Source of the DNA: Rhodopseudomonas_A palustris_F
GTDB lineage: Bacteria > Pseudomonadota > Alphaproteobacteria > Rhizobiales > Xanthobacteraceae
Direction: 5' to 3'
Length of the DNA: 64,000 nucleotides
NCBI RefSeq assembly: GCF_000013745.1
Contig: NC_007925.1
Span: 62,001 to 126,000 of the forward strand
Part shown: positions 62,896-64,000 of the stretch, one piece after another
How the letters are laid out: each line of letters starts with the position of its first letter
Numbering within the stretch: the first letter of the stretch is position 1
Translations under genes and position numbers: made by a program
The notes under the pieces: generated by a model
Databases searched by the model: none
The model's input: only the letters and a program-made list of their open reading frames with translations
What the model was told of the DNA's origin: nothing

Positions 62896-63567
62896 TTAGT
62901 TCGGCGGCGCTTCAGCTTCGGTCATTTGCTCGGCGGCTTGCAGCAACCGCGCGCACCATTGCTGCAGATAGGCGGCGCGGCCGTCCGCATCGACGCGGGG
63001 TGCTGCGTACGCGACGAACGGCTGCAGCGCCTGCATCCCAAGATAGGAGATCATCAACCGCTGCGCCGGCCACAGCACCGTCTCGATGTCGCCATAGGCG
63101 TCGCCTTTGGAGAATCGTCGCTGCGTGCCGCCGGTGCTGAGGCACAACAGGCCGCGCTTGTCCGGAAAGAAGCCGCTGTCGAAGCGGCGGCCGTCCGCAT
63201 AGGCGAAACCGAAGGCGAGCACGCGGTCGAACCAGCCCTTCAGGATGGCCGGCATACCGCCCCACCAGATCGGATAAAGCCAGACCACCAGATCGGCGTT
63301 CAGGAAGCGTCGTTGCTCGCGCATCAGGTCGGGCGCAAAGCCATTCGTTTCATGCGCCAGCGCCTGTTCGGTCTGGTAATGAAACCGCTCGGGATCCGCC
63401 GCGGATGTGAAATCGTGCCGTCCGGCCACCGGATCGAACTTCTCGGCGTAAAGATCCGAGATCTCCACATGGTGGCCGGCCCGCCGCAGCGCCGCGGCGC
63501 CGGCATCTTTCAACGCGCCGGTGAAGGAGCTAGGTTCCGGATGCGCGTAGACGAACAGCACGTTCAT
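62896..63567 (-). CDS. NAD(P)H quinone reductase-like flavoprotein (flavodoxin-2 family)
   Basis: A 223-residue flavodoxin-fold oxidoreductase like MdaB/NQO1/KefF. FMN or FAD site: VYAHPEPSSFTGALKDAG at the N-terminus; WLYPIWWGGMPAILKGWFDRVLAFGFAY is the family core; LLCLSTGGTQRRF follows. It probably performs two-electron reduction of a quinone or an enone. It precedes the SDR gene by 22 bases in the same direction. Confidence 0.93.
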   Translation of the reverse strand: MNVLFVYAHPEPSSFTGALKDAGAAALRRAGHHVEISDLYAEKFDPVAGRHDFTSAADPERFHYQTEQALAHETNGFAPDLMREQRRFLNADLVVWLYPIWWGGMPAILKGWFDRVLAFGFAYADGRRFDSGFFPDKRGLLCLSTGGTQRRFSKGDAYGDIETVLWPAQRLMISYLGMQALQPFVAYAAPRVDADGRAAYLQQWCARLLQAAEQMTEAEAPPN

Positions 63568-63610
63568 CGGGCGGCCTCGGGGCGTCGAAGAGCCATGACG
63601 TTCATCTCCG

Positions 63611-64000
63611 CTACGCCTTCTTGGCCCGGCCGCCGAACAGCCCGTTCGGGAAGAACAGCAGCACGACGAGAAGGATCGTCAGGGCGATGACGTTCTTGAA
63701 GCCGGCGCCGAAGAACACGATCGCGCCGGACTGGATGACGCCGAGCAGGATGCCGCCGACCAGCCCGGCCGAGGCGCTGCCGAAGCCGCCGATGATCGCC
63801 GCGATGAAGCCGTTGATGCCGAACGGCGCGCCGACGCTGTAGGCGGTGTATTGCGTCGGCGTGATCAGGATGCCGGCCGCGGCACCGAGCGCCGAGGACA
63901 GCGCGAAGGCCAGGATCAGCATGCGCTCCACCGGAATGCCGAGCAGCGCCGCCGCCTCGCGGTTCTGCGAGCAGGCGCGCAGCGCGCGGCCGATCCGCGT
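63611..64000 (-). CDS. Branched-chain amino acid-type ABC permease (LivH-like), 5' part beyond window
   Basis: The minus-strand frame enters from the right edge and gives the last 129 residues of a LivH-type permease. RIGRALRACSQNREAAALLGIPVERM is the EAA loop that docks the ATPase; the following helices and FFPNGLFGGRAKKA end are characteristic. It is the downstream end of a transporter that likely imports the substrate of the catabolic genes that follow it. Confidence 0.95.
   Translation of the reverse strand, partial: TRIGRALRACSQNREAAALLGIPVERMLILAFALSSALGAAAGILITPTQYTAYSVGAPFGINGFIAAIIGGFGSASAGLVGGILLGVIQSGAIVFFGAGFKNVIALTILLVVLLFFPNGLFGGRAKKA

Overview
The window comes from a GC-rich alphaproteobacterium. 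Gene content and order (sdhCDAB, formaldehyde oxidation by glutathione, FolD with YggT and DUF167 proteins, a B12 uptake locus, a Liv-type transporter, many small palindromic intergenic repeats) point to the Bradyrhizobium/Rhodopseudomonas family (Nitrobacteraceae), most likely Rhodopseudomonas. This is inferred from protein character, not from a database search. Nearly all of the window is ordinary chromosome with tightly packed genes, many joined by 1-4 base start/stop overlaps.

Layout. 1-5.2 kb: a gene cut by the left edge, a TerB-like protein, an SDR, a class I amidotransferase, tRNA-Ala(CGC), YggT, a DUF167 protein and folD. 5.8-12.5 kb: an L,D-transpeptidase, a chemoreceptor, then a sulfate activation operon (sulfotransferase-like, cysD, cysNC). 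12.5-15.4 kb (minus): a long Pro/Ala-rich OmpA-family protein, a small Pro-rich protein and a flavin-binding stress protein. 15.6-19.6 kb (minus): sdhC-sdhD-sdhA-[orphan low-GC gene]-sdhB. 20-24.9 kb: a CDF metal exporter, an orphan Liv-type binding protein, flavodoxin with DUF2023, a structured intergenic element and a MAPEG protein. 25-30.6 kb: a three-gene ABC/lipocalin-like operon and an ATP-grasp enzyme. 30.6-32 kb: four small genes. 32.3-37.4 kb: B12 uptake (btuB with a cobalamin riboswitch; divergent btuCDF). 37.7-43.9 kb: a methyltransferase, an MFS transporter, a CIO-type cytochrome bd oxidase with DUF2474 protein, and an ECF sigma factor. 44-50.1 kb: a phosphorelay (two kinases and an OmpR-type regulator) divergent from a lone solute-binding protein. 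50.1-54 kb: formaldehyde detoxification genes next to a BoxR-like regulator. 55.1-64 kb (minus): a catabolic locus (beta-keto acid cleavage enzyme, aldehyde and alcohol dehydrogenases, Ldh-family enzyme, porin, SDR, quinone reductase, start of a LivH permease).

How the genes work together. CysD and CysN make APS from sulfate and ATP; the C-terminal APS kinase-like domain of CysNC has lost its Walker A lysine, although the operon begins with a sulfotransferase-like gene that would be expected to need PAPS. The sdh operon feeds the quinone pool, which the bd oxidase can empty at low oxygen. BtuB and BtuCDF form a complete B12 route from outer membrane to cytoplasm. The Adh/Gfa/Fgh set turns formaldehyde into formate. 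The last 9 kb looks like a self-contained uptake and breakdown pathway for an organic acid or aromatic-derived substrate.

The most unusual items are: (1) a 179-residue gene of about 46% GC with no recognisable family, sitting between sdhA and sdhB; (2) the degenerate APS kinase domain beside a sulfotransferase-like gene; (3) a roughly 345-base, heavily self-complementary intergenic element near 24 kb that may be a structured RNA or dispersed repeat; (4) a phosphorelay paired with an orphan binding protein; and (5) a BoxR-like regulator without box genes, next to formaldehyde genes.
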